In this document: positions 1 to 7,723 of the stretch, in pieces
Position numbering within the stretch: position 1 is the stretch's first letter
Layout of the letters: every line of letters begins with the position of its first letter
Source: Stutzerimonas stutzeri
GTDB taxonomy: Bacteria > Pseudomonadota > Gammaproteobacteria > Pseudomonadales > Pseudomonadaceae
Length of the DNA stretch: 46,478 nt
Direction: 5' to 3'
Assembly (NCBI RefSeq): GCF_002890915.1
Contig: NZ_POUT01000021.1
Location: 1 to 46,478, forward strand
Position numbers and translations under genes: made by a program
The notes under the pieces: model-generated
What the model was told of the DNA's origin: nothing
Databases searched by the model: none
The model's input: the letters and a program-made list of their open reading frames with translations, nothing else

Positions 1-220
1 TCAAACCCAGGCAACCGTTCGGACTAGTGGGGAGAAAAACCTGCTTCGACCCAAGCTCTCTCACGGTCTCGTAACCAGAGGGAAGTACGGCCTGAAGCAG
101 GCTAAGTTAAGACTTACAAGGGAAGTCGGTTCCATATCGCCCCTATGAGCGGGAGGCTCCGCCCAGTCGCGGCGACCGAACGCCGCTTCGCTCGCCTCGT
201 CCGGCCGCCATCCAGGCTCG
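1..220. other. Intergenic, no gene recognised
   Basis: No credible coding sequence is visible in the first 220 bases. The stretch is moderately GC-rich and lies downstream of the azoreductase gene, which ends at 221 on the minus strand. I see no tRNA, no clear terminator and no recognisable repeat. Confidence 0.5.
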
Positions 221-940
221 CTAGCTCGCTTCGGCCTGGCGCTGGCTGACGCGGGGGCGTGGCGCGGCGATGGTGCTCTGCAGTTCCGCCACCAGCGCAT
301 CCACCTGACGCAGCGCCTCGGCCACCGAATTGGCCAGCAGCTCGCCCCCCACCTCCTGGCCCTCGATGGCGATCTGGTGGATGCGGGTGATGCCGATGAA
401 CCCCAGCGCGGTCGCCAGGTTCGGCTCCAGATGGTTCATATGCGCCATCGCCCCTCCGGGGCCGAAGCCTACGCCGCCCCGGGCGGTGAGGATGACCGCG
501 TGCCGCTCCCGATCCGCCAACATGGGCACGTAGGGATCAAGCGGGTTGCTGTCGTCCAGCCCGACCGTGCGGTTCAGGCGCACCACCTGATCGATCCAGG
601 CCTTGAGCGCCGCCGGCATGCCGAAGTTGTAGAGCGGCGTGCCGATGACCAGCACATCGGCGGCCAGCAGTTCGTCCACCAGCCTGTCGCTTTCGGCCAG
701 GGCATCCTTCATCCAGGGTTGTTGACGCTCCTCTGGCGTGAAGGCCGACGCGATCCAGTCGTGGCTGACGAAAGAGGGCGGGTTCTGGCCGATGTCCCGG
801 TAGGTCACGCCATCCTGCGGGCGACGCGCCAACCATTGACTGATGAAGCGCTGGCTGAGGTTGCGGCTGTGAGAACCGTGTTCGTCCTTGCCGGCAAGGC
901 CGGGGCGGGCGCTGGCGTCGAGGTGCAGAAGGTGCGTCAT
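221..940 (-). CDS. FMN-dependent NADH-azoreductase / NAD(P)H dehydrogenase (AzoR-like)
   Basis: A 239-aa flavodoxin-fold oxidoreductase of the AcpD/AzoR family, cytosolic. Such enzymes reduce quinones and azo compounds with NAD(P)H through bound FMN. Seen: N-terminal MTHLLHLDASAR strand followed by SHSRNLS (phosphate-binding loop, about residues 23-29), the family motif PLYNFGMPAALKAWID (about 102-117) and the ARGGVGFGPGG loop (about 153-163). Length is slightly above the ~200 aa of E. coli AzoR because of a Ser/Arg-rich C-terminal tail. The start at 940 is supported by an AGAGGAG Shine-Dalgarno. It is divergent from a LysR gene across a 117-bp spacer with a palindrome, so LysR control is likely. 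The physiological substrate cannot be told. Confidence 0.88.
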   Translation of the reverse strand: MTHLLHLDASARPGLAGKDEHGSHSRNLSQRFISQWLARRPQDGVTYRDIGQNPPSFVSHDWIASAFTPEERQQPWMKDALAESDRLVDELLAADVLVIGTPLYNFGMPAALKAWIDQVVRLNRTVGLDDSNPLDPYVPMLADRERHAVILTARGGVGFGPGGAMAHMNHLEPNLATALGFIGITRIHQIAIEGQEVGGELLANSVAEALRQVDALVAELQSTIAAPRPRVSQRQAEAS

Positions 941-987
941 GGCGAATCTCCTCTGTGATTCAATTCATCTGTCGTTCGCGGTAAATC

Positions 988-1005
988 CAGCCTAGGGCTA
1001 GGCTG
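988..1005. promoter_or_regulatory. Palindrome in azoreductase/LysR divergent promoter
   Basis: A perfect inverted repeat, CAGCCTA and TAGGCTG separated by GGGC, lies in the 117-bp space between the divergent azoreductase and LysR start codons. LysR-type regulators classically bind such interrupted dyads between themselves and a divergent target. Assignment as the LysR operator is an inference from position and symmetry. Confidence 0.55.
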
Positions 1006-1057
1006 TACGAGCGACAAACGACCATTTCTTCCAACTACAGATGAGAGAAACTCAGCC

Positions 1058-1963
1058 ATGGCGCACCGCCGCTTACCTTCGCTTTCTGCGCTGCGAGCCT
1101 TCGAAGCCGCCGCTCGCCACGAGAGCGCCAAACAGGCTGCGGAGGAGCTGTCCGTCACGGCTACGGCGATCAGCCACCAGATTCGCTCGCTGGAGGAGTC
1201 GCTCGGCGTGGCGCTGTTCCTGCGCAAACCGCGCAAGCTGGAGCTGACCGACCCGGGGCGCGAGCTGCAACAGACGCTGGAAGCCGCGTTCGACAGCATC
1301 AGCGCCACGGTCGAACGCCTGAGCGCGAAGCCCTGCCGCCAGGCGATCACCCTCAGCACCACACCGGCCATCGCGGTGCGCTGGCTGGTGCCCTGGGTGT
1401 GCCTGCTGCGCGATTCGCATCCGGATATCGACCTGCGCTTCCACACCTCCCACGAGCCGGTGGCGCTGGATGGCGTCACGGCCGACATCGCCATCCGCTA
1501 CGGCGACGGCCGCTGGCCCGGGCTGGTGGCGGAGAAGCTGTTCGATAACACCTTCGTCCCTGTCTGCAGCCCGCACCTCGGCTTGCGGGATATAGCCGAG
1601 CTGCCCAAACACCCGTTGATCCATTTCCGTGCGCAAGCCGCCTTGTCCGCGCCGATTCATTGGGCGTCGTGGCAGAAACTCGCCAACGTGCCGGGGCTGG
1701 ATGTGAGTGCCGGGCTGGTCTTCTCCGACGAGACCCACGCCATCTCCGCCGCCATCGGCGCGCAGGGCGTCGCCTTGATGAGCCGTCAGTTGATTGAGGA
1801 TGAACTGAGGGAAGGGCGGCTGGTGCAGCCATTCGGGCCGGAGATGGAGGGCAAGCCGTTTCATCTGGTGTACCCGGAGAGCCGTCGGGATGATCCGACG
1901 GTTCGGGCGGTGAGGGAGTGGGTGATGAAGGTGCCGGGTGGGTTGTGTGAGCTGACTGGCTAG
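1058..1963 (+). CDS. LysR family transcriptional regulator (GcvA-like)
   Basis: A 301-aa LysR-type regulator of the GcvA subgroup. The N-terminal winged helix-turn-helix is plain (PSLSALRAFEAAARHES, then AEELSVTATAISHQIRSLEE, residues about 8-50), followed by the periplasmic-binding-protein-like effector domain with the GcvA-type segments ITLSTTPAIAVRWLVP and ADIAIRYGDGRWPGL. It probably senses a small ligand and regulates the divergent azoreductase gene through the palindrome at 988-1005, as well as itself. The start follows a weak GAGA-type ribosome site. Composition matches the core genome. Function confident at family level; the effector is unknown. Confidence 0.88.
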   Translation: MAHRRLPSLSALRAFEAAARHESAKQAAEELSVTATAISHQIRSLEESLGVALFLRKPRKLELTDPGRELQQTLEAAFDSISATVERLSAKPCRQAITLSTTPAIAVRWLVPWVCLLRDSHPDIDLRFHTSHEPVALDGVTADIAIRYGDGRWPGLVAEKLFDNTFVPVCSPHLGLRDIAELPKHPLIHFRAQAALSAPIHWASWQKLANVPGLDVSAGLVFSDETHAISAAIGAQGVALMSRQLIEDELREGRLVQPFGPEMEGKPFHLVYPESRRDDPTVRAVREWVMKVPGGLCELTG

Positions 1964-1979
1964 TTCACCGCAGCGTAGG

Positions 1980-2005
1980 GTGGAAAACGGCGAAGCCTTT
2001 TCCAC
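1980..2005. repeat. REP-like hairpin repeat
   Basis: Downstream of the LysR gene, GTGGAAAA and TTTTCCAC form a perfect 8-bp stem, preceded by GTAGG. The same kind of element, with a degenerate sequence, recurs at 9096-9119 and in another form at 14321-14344. These are typical dispersed intergenic palindromes of Pseudomonas; it may also serve as a transcription stop. Confidence 0.6.
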
Positions 2006-2566
2006 GTATTTCTTCCAGATATCCTCGCTTACATCATCATTCGCTGACCTCAGCTCATCCGTAACCGCACCAGTCGATCGTATAGATGCCTTGTCATAAA
2101 GCCCGATGGAAGCTGGATCGTGGCCAGTCGACTACGCGCTCGATGAGTTTCGTCCAGCGGCTGGCATGTTGTCCTAATGCAACTCAGACATCCACTGCCA
2201 AGCGCCTTTCCGGGCCTCAAGGTTGGCAAGGTGCTCAAGTCCCAGCAATCCGTATAAATGATTTAACGATCAGTGGATGCCGGAGCTGTAACAACCACGT
2301 TGCGTCAGGAGTGGCGATCCGCGCCAAGGGTTCAATACCTCCTCTATTCATCGCGAATGGCTTCAGTGAAGGATTTGTCGATTAGCTCGCGCCGGCTGCA
2401 TCTGTGCTGTAGGAAAAGCTGACAAGTTAGAGCTAATGGATCATTGGCAACAAACTCTAATTTGTTCACTGCCTGCCGCTTGCTGTCATCGCTACCGCTT
2501 CGCAGTGACTTGGCTGGTATGCCAAATATCTTCAGGCTAATCGATATGCCCAAAGCACTAAGGAAA
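2006..2566. other. Gene-poor junction at the left edge of the accessory region
   Basis: About 560 bases in which I cannot support a gene. Short open frames exist on both strands, but none has a convincing ribosome site or a family I recognise. Composition drops from GC-rich to AT-rich across this stretch, so the boundary of the acquired segment probably lies here. Confidence 0.45.
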
Positions 2567-2586
2567 TCCTATCAGATTAGGTAGGT
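2567..2586 (+). promoter_or_regulatory. Predicted lux box upstream of the PLP-enzyme operon
   Basis: TCCTATCAGATTAGGTAGGT fits the lux-box rule NNCT-N12-AGNN and shares the core CTATCAG.ATT..TAG with the perfect lux box in front of the lasI-like gene (8068-8087). Its centre is 170 bp before the chosen start codon at 2747, leaving room for a promoter near 2619 and a leader of about 130 bases. LuxR-family activators bind such sites around -42. Assignment as the target of the local LasR-like protein is an inference. Confidence 0.6.
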
Positions 2587-2746
2587 TGCAGCAGGCCTTG
2601 AATGATGAAACATTCGAAACTCTAAGGTGAAAGGATATAAAAATATTCTAATACTTTTAATCTTGCTAGGAACTACTTGGCCTAAGTGGCTAGATCCTAC
2701 CGGTAGGAGATCGCAACCGGGCAGTAAGAAAGGGGAAGGCGGAATT

Positions 2747-3706
2747 ATGTCTAAGCAATTAGAGCTTGACCAGGTTGGCAATACGCCAATGCATCGTGTA
2801 AGCAGTATTAATTTAAATGGAAATACTGTGTTTGCAAAATGCGAGTTTATGAATCCAACGGGAAGTCATAAGGATCGGACCTTCTTGTATATGGTAAATA
2901 AATTAGAGTCTGAGGGGAAGATAAGGCCAGGGATGACTCTCGTTGACTGCTCGACCGGTAATGGGGGAGCCGCTCTTGCCTGGGTTGGAAAAAAGAAAGG
3001 ATATGATGTAAAAATATTTATGCCAGAGGGTATGACTGATGAGCGTAAAGCCCAGATATACGAATATGGTGCGGAACTATTTGAGACGGAAAAATCTTTG
3101 TTCTTGAATGGGGCTGTTCAGGCTGCCCAGGATTTTGTTAGGGGAAAAGATCCAAGGGAGATTTATTTTCTGGATCAGGGTTCGAATCTTCTTAATAAGG
3201 CTGCATGGCTAGAATGCGGCAATGAAATTGTTAGATACCTTGAGTCGGAGGATGTTGTCCCTGACTATTTTGTGTGCTCAATAGGAACTGGTGGCACTTT
3301 TTCGGGGATATCGGAAGTGTTGAAGTCTCGTTTTCCTAACATAAGTACAGTAGGTATTGAGGTCGATAAGTCAGCGCCTTTGTATGCGAAGAAAAATAAT
3401 ATGGAGTTTACGCATGCCCCACACAATATGATGGGTTTGGGGGCGGGTGTGCTTTCTAGTAATACAAATGAATCGGTTGTGGATAATATAGTGATAGTCA
3501 ATGGGGAGAAATCTTGGAGTCGAATGAAACAGTTTATTGTGGAAGAAAATCTAGGGATTGGACCTACCTGTGGAGCGAATTTGCTTGTTTGTGAAGAATT
3601 GTGCCGCATGCTTCAAAGTAAGGTGGTTATAACTTTATTTTTTGATTCCTCTTGGAAGTATAAAAGTCGTTGGTCTGGTGTTTATCCTGAATACTCAGTA
3701 AGTTAA
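2747..3706 (+). CDS. PLP-dependent fold-type II enzyme (cysteine/threonine synthase-like)
   Basis: A 319-aa member of the tryptophan synthase beta / cysteine synthase superfamily. The PLP lysine is in NPTGSHKDRT (K42); the substrate or cofactor loop reads CSTGNGG; the phosphate-binding glycine loop is IGTGGTFSG; a CysK-like MPEGMTDERKAQI helix is present. The C-terminal GPTCGANL replaces the usual GxSSGA segment of cysteine synthases, so the substrate may differ. Such enzymes eliminate a leaving group from an activated serine or homoserine and add a nucleophile. The start at 2747 is preferred over an upstream one at 2627 because of an AGGGGAAGG ribosome site. First gene of an AT-rich operon; the next start is 22 bases on. 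Reaction not assigned. Confidence 0.8.
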   Translation: MSKQLELDQVGNTPMHRVSSINLNGNTVFAKCEFMNPTGSHKDRTFLYMVNKLESEGKIRPGMTLVDCSTGNGGAALAWVGKKKGYDVKIFMPEGMTDERKAQIYEYGAELFETEKSLFLNGAVQAAQDFVRGKDPREIYFLDQGSNLLNKAAWLECGNEIVRYLESEDVVPDYFVCSIGTGGTFSGISEVLKSRFPNISTVGIEVDKSAPLYAKKNNMEFTHAPHNMMGLGAGVLSSNTNESVVDNIVIVNGEKSWSRMKQFIVEENLGIGPTCGANLLVCEELCRMLQSKVVITLFFDSSWKYKSRWSGVYPEYSVS

Positions 3707-3727
3707 TTATGACGCGAGGGTATGAAA

Positions 3728-4306
3728 ATGCTTCTGAAAAGCGTATATGCGGCGGCAAGAGTTGTGAAGTCAGGGAAGCACCTAACAACTGTAAACGAAT
3801 TTACGGATCAGCTTCCGGCTCTTAGGCCAACGGTTTTGTGGGAAGCTGCCTTAGCTGTAATGCAAGTCGGAGATTTAAAAGTAACTAAAATAGTTACTGA
3901 GGAAGATAAGGGTGCCCCCTTAGCAACCTTGGTTTCAGTGATGTCGAATACTCCACTTGCGATTGCGCGTTGGTACCCCTATGGTCTAGATTCTTACAAT
4001 GAGGTAAAAGTTGAGTTGGAGTCGGAGTATTTCCAGGGGGTCTTATATTTGAATGGAATTGTGCCTGGGGATAAGGTTGCAATTATTGATGATACTATTA
4101 GTACCGGAGGAGCTTTGATAGCCCTTGTCAAAGCAATACGGGCTGCGGGGGCTGAGGTTAGCGAAATTATTTGTGTTGTTGAGAAAGTTGAAAATGGTGG
4201 TGTGGCCAGAGTATTAGAAGCAACCGGATTGCATGTCAAAACTGTGCTCAAGATTTTCGTAACTGAAAATGGTGTTGAGGTACTCGAAGATGCAAAGCAT
4301 TCTTGA
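3728..4306 (+). CDS. Type I phosphoribosyltransferase
   Basis: A 192-aa protein with the PRPP-binding signature VAIIDDTISTGG (about residues 119-130) typical of type I phosphoribosyltransferases such as adenine or orotate PRTases. These transfer ribose-5-phosphate from PRPP to a nitrogenous base, or the reverse. A start at 3728 is chosen over 3722 because the GAGGG ribosome site is then 7 bases away. It overlaps the following YggS-like gene by 17 bases, so the two are translationally linked. The hood region that decides base specificity is not recognisable to me, so the substrate is open; within this operon it may act on a product precursor rather than in nucleotide salvage. Confidence 0.75.
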   Translation: MLLKSVYAAARVVKSGKHLTTVNEFTDQLPALRPTVLWEAALAVMQVGDLKVTKIVTEEDKGAPLATLVSVMSNTPLAIARWYPYGLDSYNEVKVELESEYFQGVLYLNGIVPGDKVAIIDDTISTGGALIALVKAIRAAGAEVSEIICVVEKVENGGVARVLEATGLHVKTVLKIFVTENGVEVLEDAKHS

Positions 4307-4940
4307 AAACTATCACTCCGTTAAAAATGAGATCCAAGCAGCATCAGTATTAAAGCCTAAATGTCGCCTCGTAGTGGTGTCAAAGTTTCAAGGGGCTGAT
4401 AGAATACGTCTATTATTAGCTGAGGGACATAGGGTTTTTGGGGAAAGCAGATTAGAAGAAGCGCTTGGGAAATGGCCCTCTTTATTACAGGATTTCCCCG
4501 ATACTAAGCTGCATTATATTGGTGCCCTGCAGTCACGAAAAATCAAAGATATCGTCCGGATGTTTGATGTTGTTCAGTCTATAGACAGAGTAGAAGCTGC
4601 TGCCCGGATAGCACGCGAAATTGTTGCGCAAGGTCGAAATTTGTCATGTTTTATTCAAGTAAATATTGGAAGGGAGCCTCAGAAGTCGGGGGTTTTTCCG
4701 GAGCATTTTGAGCGCTTGTTTCGGCAGTGTGTTGATGAGTATGCCTTAAAGATATCCGGCGTTATGTGTATTCCTCCTGCATGTGAAAAGCCTGCCCCTT
4801 ATTTTTCGAGAATGAAAGCCATTCAGGAGCGATTTGATCTTCCCGAGTTAAGCATGGGGATGAGTAGTGATTATCTAACGGCTATAGAATATGGTGCTAC
4901 AATAGTAAGAGTAGGGGCGAAAATTCTTGGCTCACGCTAG
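4290..4940 (+). CDS. YggS/PLPBP-like pyridoxal phosphate-binding protein
   Basis: A 216-aa alanine-racemase N-terminal-barrel protein of the YggS (PLP homeostasis) family. Matching family segments: VVSK with the PLP lysine, FGESRLEEA (FGEN in most), LHYIGALQSRKIKDI, the Q-V-N-I-G / KSG strand, and the C-terminal LSMGMSSDY with VRVGAKILGSR. YggS proteins are not racemases; they bind PLP and buffer its supply. A copy inside an operon with a PLP enzyme suggests a dedicated cofactor chaperone, although a catalytic role is not excluded. The ATG lies inside the end of the phosphoribosyltransferase gene, with a GAGG ribosome site nine bases upstream. AT-rich like its neighbours. Confidence 0.82.
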   Translation: MQSILENYHSVKNEIQAASVLKPKCRLVVVSKFQGADRIRLLLAEGHRVFGESRLEEALGKWPSLLQDFPDTKLHYIGALQSRKIKDIVRMFDVVQSIDRVEAAARIAREIVAQGRNLSCFIQVNIGREPQKSGVFPEHFERLFRQCVDEYALKISGVMCIPPACEKPAPYFSRMKAIQERFDLPELSMGMSSDYLTAIEYGATIVRVGAKILGSR

Positions 4941-5079
4941 TTGACCACAGTAGAATGCAGATTTATTTGCGGTAATTTTGATTTGCGGCTTGGAGATTTG
5001 AGGTCTGGCTTTTTGATAGTGGCTTTCAGTAAGTATGAAATTATATTTTTTGTAAAACATTGCTATCAATGGAAAGGAA

Positions 5080-5976
5080 ATGCATAAGAGTGCCTCTGGA
5101 TTGCCAGTGTTTGCTTGTTTTTGTTTGGCTATTTCTATGTTTATGGTTGGAGCTAATATTGCCATTGGAAAGCTGGTGATTTTAGAGCTTCCTGTTTTTC
5201 TTTTTGCGGTTTTGCGATTTTTCATTGCTAGCGTGGTATTGCTCCCCGGGATGTTTCGATCGTCATTTCGACAGGGGCTAAATTTCTATGCGTGGCGTGG
5301 GCTTTTTATTCAATCTTTTTTCGGTTGTTTTTTGTTTAGCATATTTATGTTGTATGGTGTGAAGTATACAACCGCAATGAGTGCTGGGGTTATAACAAGC
5401 GCTCTTCCGTCCATAATAGCTCTGTTGGCTTGGGTATGGTTGCGTGAGCGAACACATGGCCGAGGAATAGTAGCAATTATTTTTGCGGTTACTGGTATAG
5501 CTGTTTTGAACCTACAAGATGCCGCTTTCTCCGGCACAATGACTGTTCTAGGGAATGCCTTGGTGCTGGGGGCCGTTTTGGCTGAGGCAATTTTTGCTGT
5601 TTTTTCTCGACACTTATCTCTTACAGTACATCCGTGGAGTATGGCGTTTGGCGTTAATGTTGTTGGATTTATCTTGTTTATGCCTTTAGCTATTCCACAA
5701 GCAATAAGATTCAATTGGACTGGCCCATCTGCAGAGCTTTGGGGTTGGGTTGTATTTTATTCTATCACTGCAAGTGTTCTTTCATTTCTATTTTGGTATA
5801 GGGGGATTTCGCAGGTTCCGGCAAGCGTAGCTGGATTATTTACTGGCGTGATGCCTATCAGCGCAGCGTTGATAGGTTTCGGAGTGTTAAGTGAGATTTT
5901 GTCATTTGGCCAGCTTTTAGGCATGGTTCTGGTTATTTTGGCAATATTATTAGGTGCTAGCCAGAAAGCGATTTAG
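5080..5976 (+). CDS. EamA/DMT-family transporter
   Basis: A 298-aa very hydrophobic protein with about ten membrane segments arranged as two EamA repeats of roughly 140 residues (second repeat starts near TMTVLGNALVLGAVLAEAIF). Members of this drug/metabolite transporter family (RhtA, YdcZ, PecM types) often export amino acids or related metabolites across the inner membrane. It follows the YggS-like gene after 139 bases and may be cotranscribed or have its own promoter; the ribosome site GGAAAGGAA is good. As last gene of the cassette it is the obvious exporter for the operon product. The substrate cannot be read from the sequence. Confidence 0.85.
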   Translation: MHKSASGLPVFACFCLAISMFMVGANIAIGKLVILELPVFLFAVLRFFIASVVLLPGMFRSSFRQGLNFYAWRGLFIQSFFGCFLFSIFMLYGVKYTTAMSAGVITSALPSIIALLAWVWLRERTHGRGIVAIIFAVTGIAVLNLQDAAFSGTMTVLGNALVLGAVLAEAIFAVFSRHLSLTVHPWSMAFGVNVVGFILFMPLAIPQAIRFNWTGPSAELWGWVVFYSITASVLSFLFWYRGISQVPASVAGLFTGVMPISAALIGFGVLSEILSFGQLLGMVLVILAILLGASQKAI

Positions 5977-6049
5977 TAACCATGATGCCTCTCTAAGCTA
6001 TTATTTTTGTGCCACCTGTGGTTGGTTTTGAAAAAATAGCCATATGTTG

Positions 6050-6565
6050 GCTTCCTCCTTCAGCGATTTTGGATGTGGTCAATCAATCCAGAATCCCCAA
6101 ACCATCCGCGTTTCCTGGTTCATAGCCGCTACGGGTAGTCGCGGCACTCCCTTTTCGCATTCAGACGAGCTTTACCTGCGGTGGCCAGCACATGCTGGCG
6201 TACTTTGGTGTGGCCGAACTGGTGCTTGATCATCTGGGATGGGCGATCTTGGCTCTAGCTGTTTCTTGGCTTTCTCTATCGTGCGCCTTCGGTGCCCAGA
6301 GCTTGCCATGTTTCTTGTGGCTGTTGCAGATGGTTTGTGACGGTGACGATCTCATGCTCGGGATGCTTTTCGATCTTGGCATATCTGGTGCGTTTCTGGG
6401 GTACGCTTGCCTCCTTGTTCTTGAGCAGACTCGGCGTATGATCCACATAGCGTCAACGATTGCGCTCTGGCACAGCGTGGCCATTAGCGGATAAGCTGGA
6501 TGATTGCGGCCATTTTTATTTCTCAGTAACGTGGCATGATCAGCACAATCAAATCTCGGAGTCAC
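6050..6565 (-). pseudogene. Eroded IS5-family transposase fragment
   Basis: On the minus strand, pieces of an IS5-type transposase can be followed across frameshifts: QSAIVDA near the DDE-domain segment normally written IVDAT, PSLLKNKEASVP (compare PSSTKNKE), then after an internal loss KKHGK...ARAKIAHP followed in another frame by QMIKHQFGHTKVR, which matches the conserved IR.K.EHPF..IK.QFG.TKVR helix. No intact frame remains and I could not define terminal inverted repeats. The reading is from memory of the family. It marks past mobility between the PLP operon and the quorum-sensing genes. Confidence 0.55.
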
Positions 6566-7015
6566 CTGATCCCTCTTGAATCGGCTATTTCTTAGAGCGA
6601 CTACTTAGGCCAATTCGTGGCTTTGAATCTATGGAGATGGCTAGTCTAAGCCATTAGTCGTATATGCACAGCGAGCTGGGGCGAGCATTCTCGACCATAG
6701 CTGTGTTGTTAGTTCTATCCGAGCAGATTTTAGGCGCGCAGGCGTTGTGTTTTGAGTGTATTCGTTAAAACTTGTGCTCAAGTATGCGGATTCATTCGGA
6801 ATTGCATTCTTTGATTTCGTGTTCTCTGCGTCTAATTGGCGAGTAAAGCTTCAGAACAGGGCTGCATTTTGCAAGTGCCTTACGCGTCTATGCTAATTGA
6901 ACTATGACAGCAAGCCAGCAAATGGCTCCACAGCTTTTAGTAGTATCAGCGCTAACGGCGCTATGAGATGTCTGTTGGAGCAAACATGCCCATAGACAGA
7001 TGATAGCGAGCCTAT
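6566..7015. other. Intergenic leader of the LuxR-type gene
   Basis: About 450 bases without a supported gene, AT-rich, between the transposase remnant and the luxR-type gene. It must hold the promoter of that gene. No palindrome strong enough to call an operator was found. Confidence 0.45.
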
Positions 7016-7723
7016 ATGTACGATTTTTCCGAACTCTTAACTGCCACGAGCTTGACGGAGTGGTTCTCTAAGCTTGTTCGCCTATCCGCAAGTGTCAATG
7101 CAGAGCAGGTTCTCTTCGCGCTAAAAAAGGAGAAGCTGGCTCCTAATGACAATGCGATAATTCTCAGCACCTATCCCAGTGAATGGCGTCAGAAATACGA
7201 CGAAAATGGGTATGCTTCTGTCGATCCCGTAGTTCAGAAGAGTTTTGCTTCAGCTTTACCAATCCTCTGGGACCGGAGCATATATGAGACGTTTGAGCAG
7301 TTAGCATTCTATGAAGAGGCTGCGGCCTACGGTTTGATTCAAGGAATCACTTTGCCTCTGCACGGGCCGGGGGGCGAAACCGGCCTATTAAGCTTTAAAT
7401 TTACTCTTTCAGACAGGATGAATTATACAAAAAACATTGAACGTTATCTGCCAATAGCCTCGTTGCTTAGAGATTACGCTATATCCAGCAGTACAGCGCT
7501 GCTCAAGCTAGATCAGAAGCAGAAGGTGAACCTAACGCGCAGAGAATACGAGGTACTAAAATGGTGTGCTGTAGGTAAAACCGCTTGGGAAACATCAATA
7601 ATTTTGTCGTGTAGTGAAGCAACCATTAATTTTCATTTGAAAAATGTACGGAGGAAGTATGGTGTTGATTCCAAAGGGTTGGCGGTTGTAAGAGCAATAC
7701 AGGGAGGAGATATAATTATTTGA
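7016..7723 (+). CDS. LuxR-family quorum-sensing activator, LasR-like
   Basis: A complete 235-aa acyl-homoserine-lactone receptor/activator. The N-terminal ligand domain keeps the family's invariant residues: W57 and Y61 (PSEWRQKY), D70 and P71 (VDP), W85 (LPILWD) and G110. The C-terminal LuxR-type HTH (about 170-230) reads LTRREYEVLKWCAVGKTAWE...SEATINFHLKNVRRKYGV, very close to LasR of P. aeruginosa. It should bind the lactone made by the neighbouring synthase and activate from lux boxes such as 8068-8087. The gene precedes an antisense rsaL-like gene and the synthase, the lasR-rsaL-lasI order. Its 3' end overlaps that of the rsaL-like gene by 8 bases, tail to tail. The ribosome site is weak. 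Confidence 0.92.
   Translation: MYDFSELLTATSLTEWFSKLVRLSASVNAEQVLFALKKEKLAPNDNAIILSTYPSEWRQKYDENGYASVDPVVQKSFASALPILWDRSIYETFEQLAFYEEAAAYGLIQGITLPLHGPGGETGLLSFKFTLSDRMNYTKNIERYLPIASLLRDYAISSSTALLKLDQKQKVNLTRREYEVLKWCAVGKTAWETSIILSCSEATINFHLKNVRRKYGVDSKGLAVVRAIQGGDIII

Noticed and set aside
2050..2553. Short frames on both strands (for example 2344-2553 minus, 2086-2385 plus) that faintly recall transposase pieces.
   Set aside because: Similarity could not be placed in any transposase family; ribosome sites are absent.
2627..2746. Upstream start of the PLP enzyme at 2627.
   Set aside because: The extra 40 residues do not fit the family, and the ATG at 2747 has a strong AGGGGAAGG site.
6044..6494. 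Plus-strand frames of 61 and 100 residues.
   Set aside because: They are antisense to the recognisable IS5 transposase remains and have no independent support.
6932..6951. A minimal lux-box match (CT-N12-AG) upstream of the luxR-type gene.
   Set aside because: It has almost no symmetry and lacks the CTATCAG core; matches to CT-N12-AG alone are common by chance.
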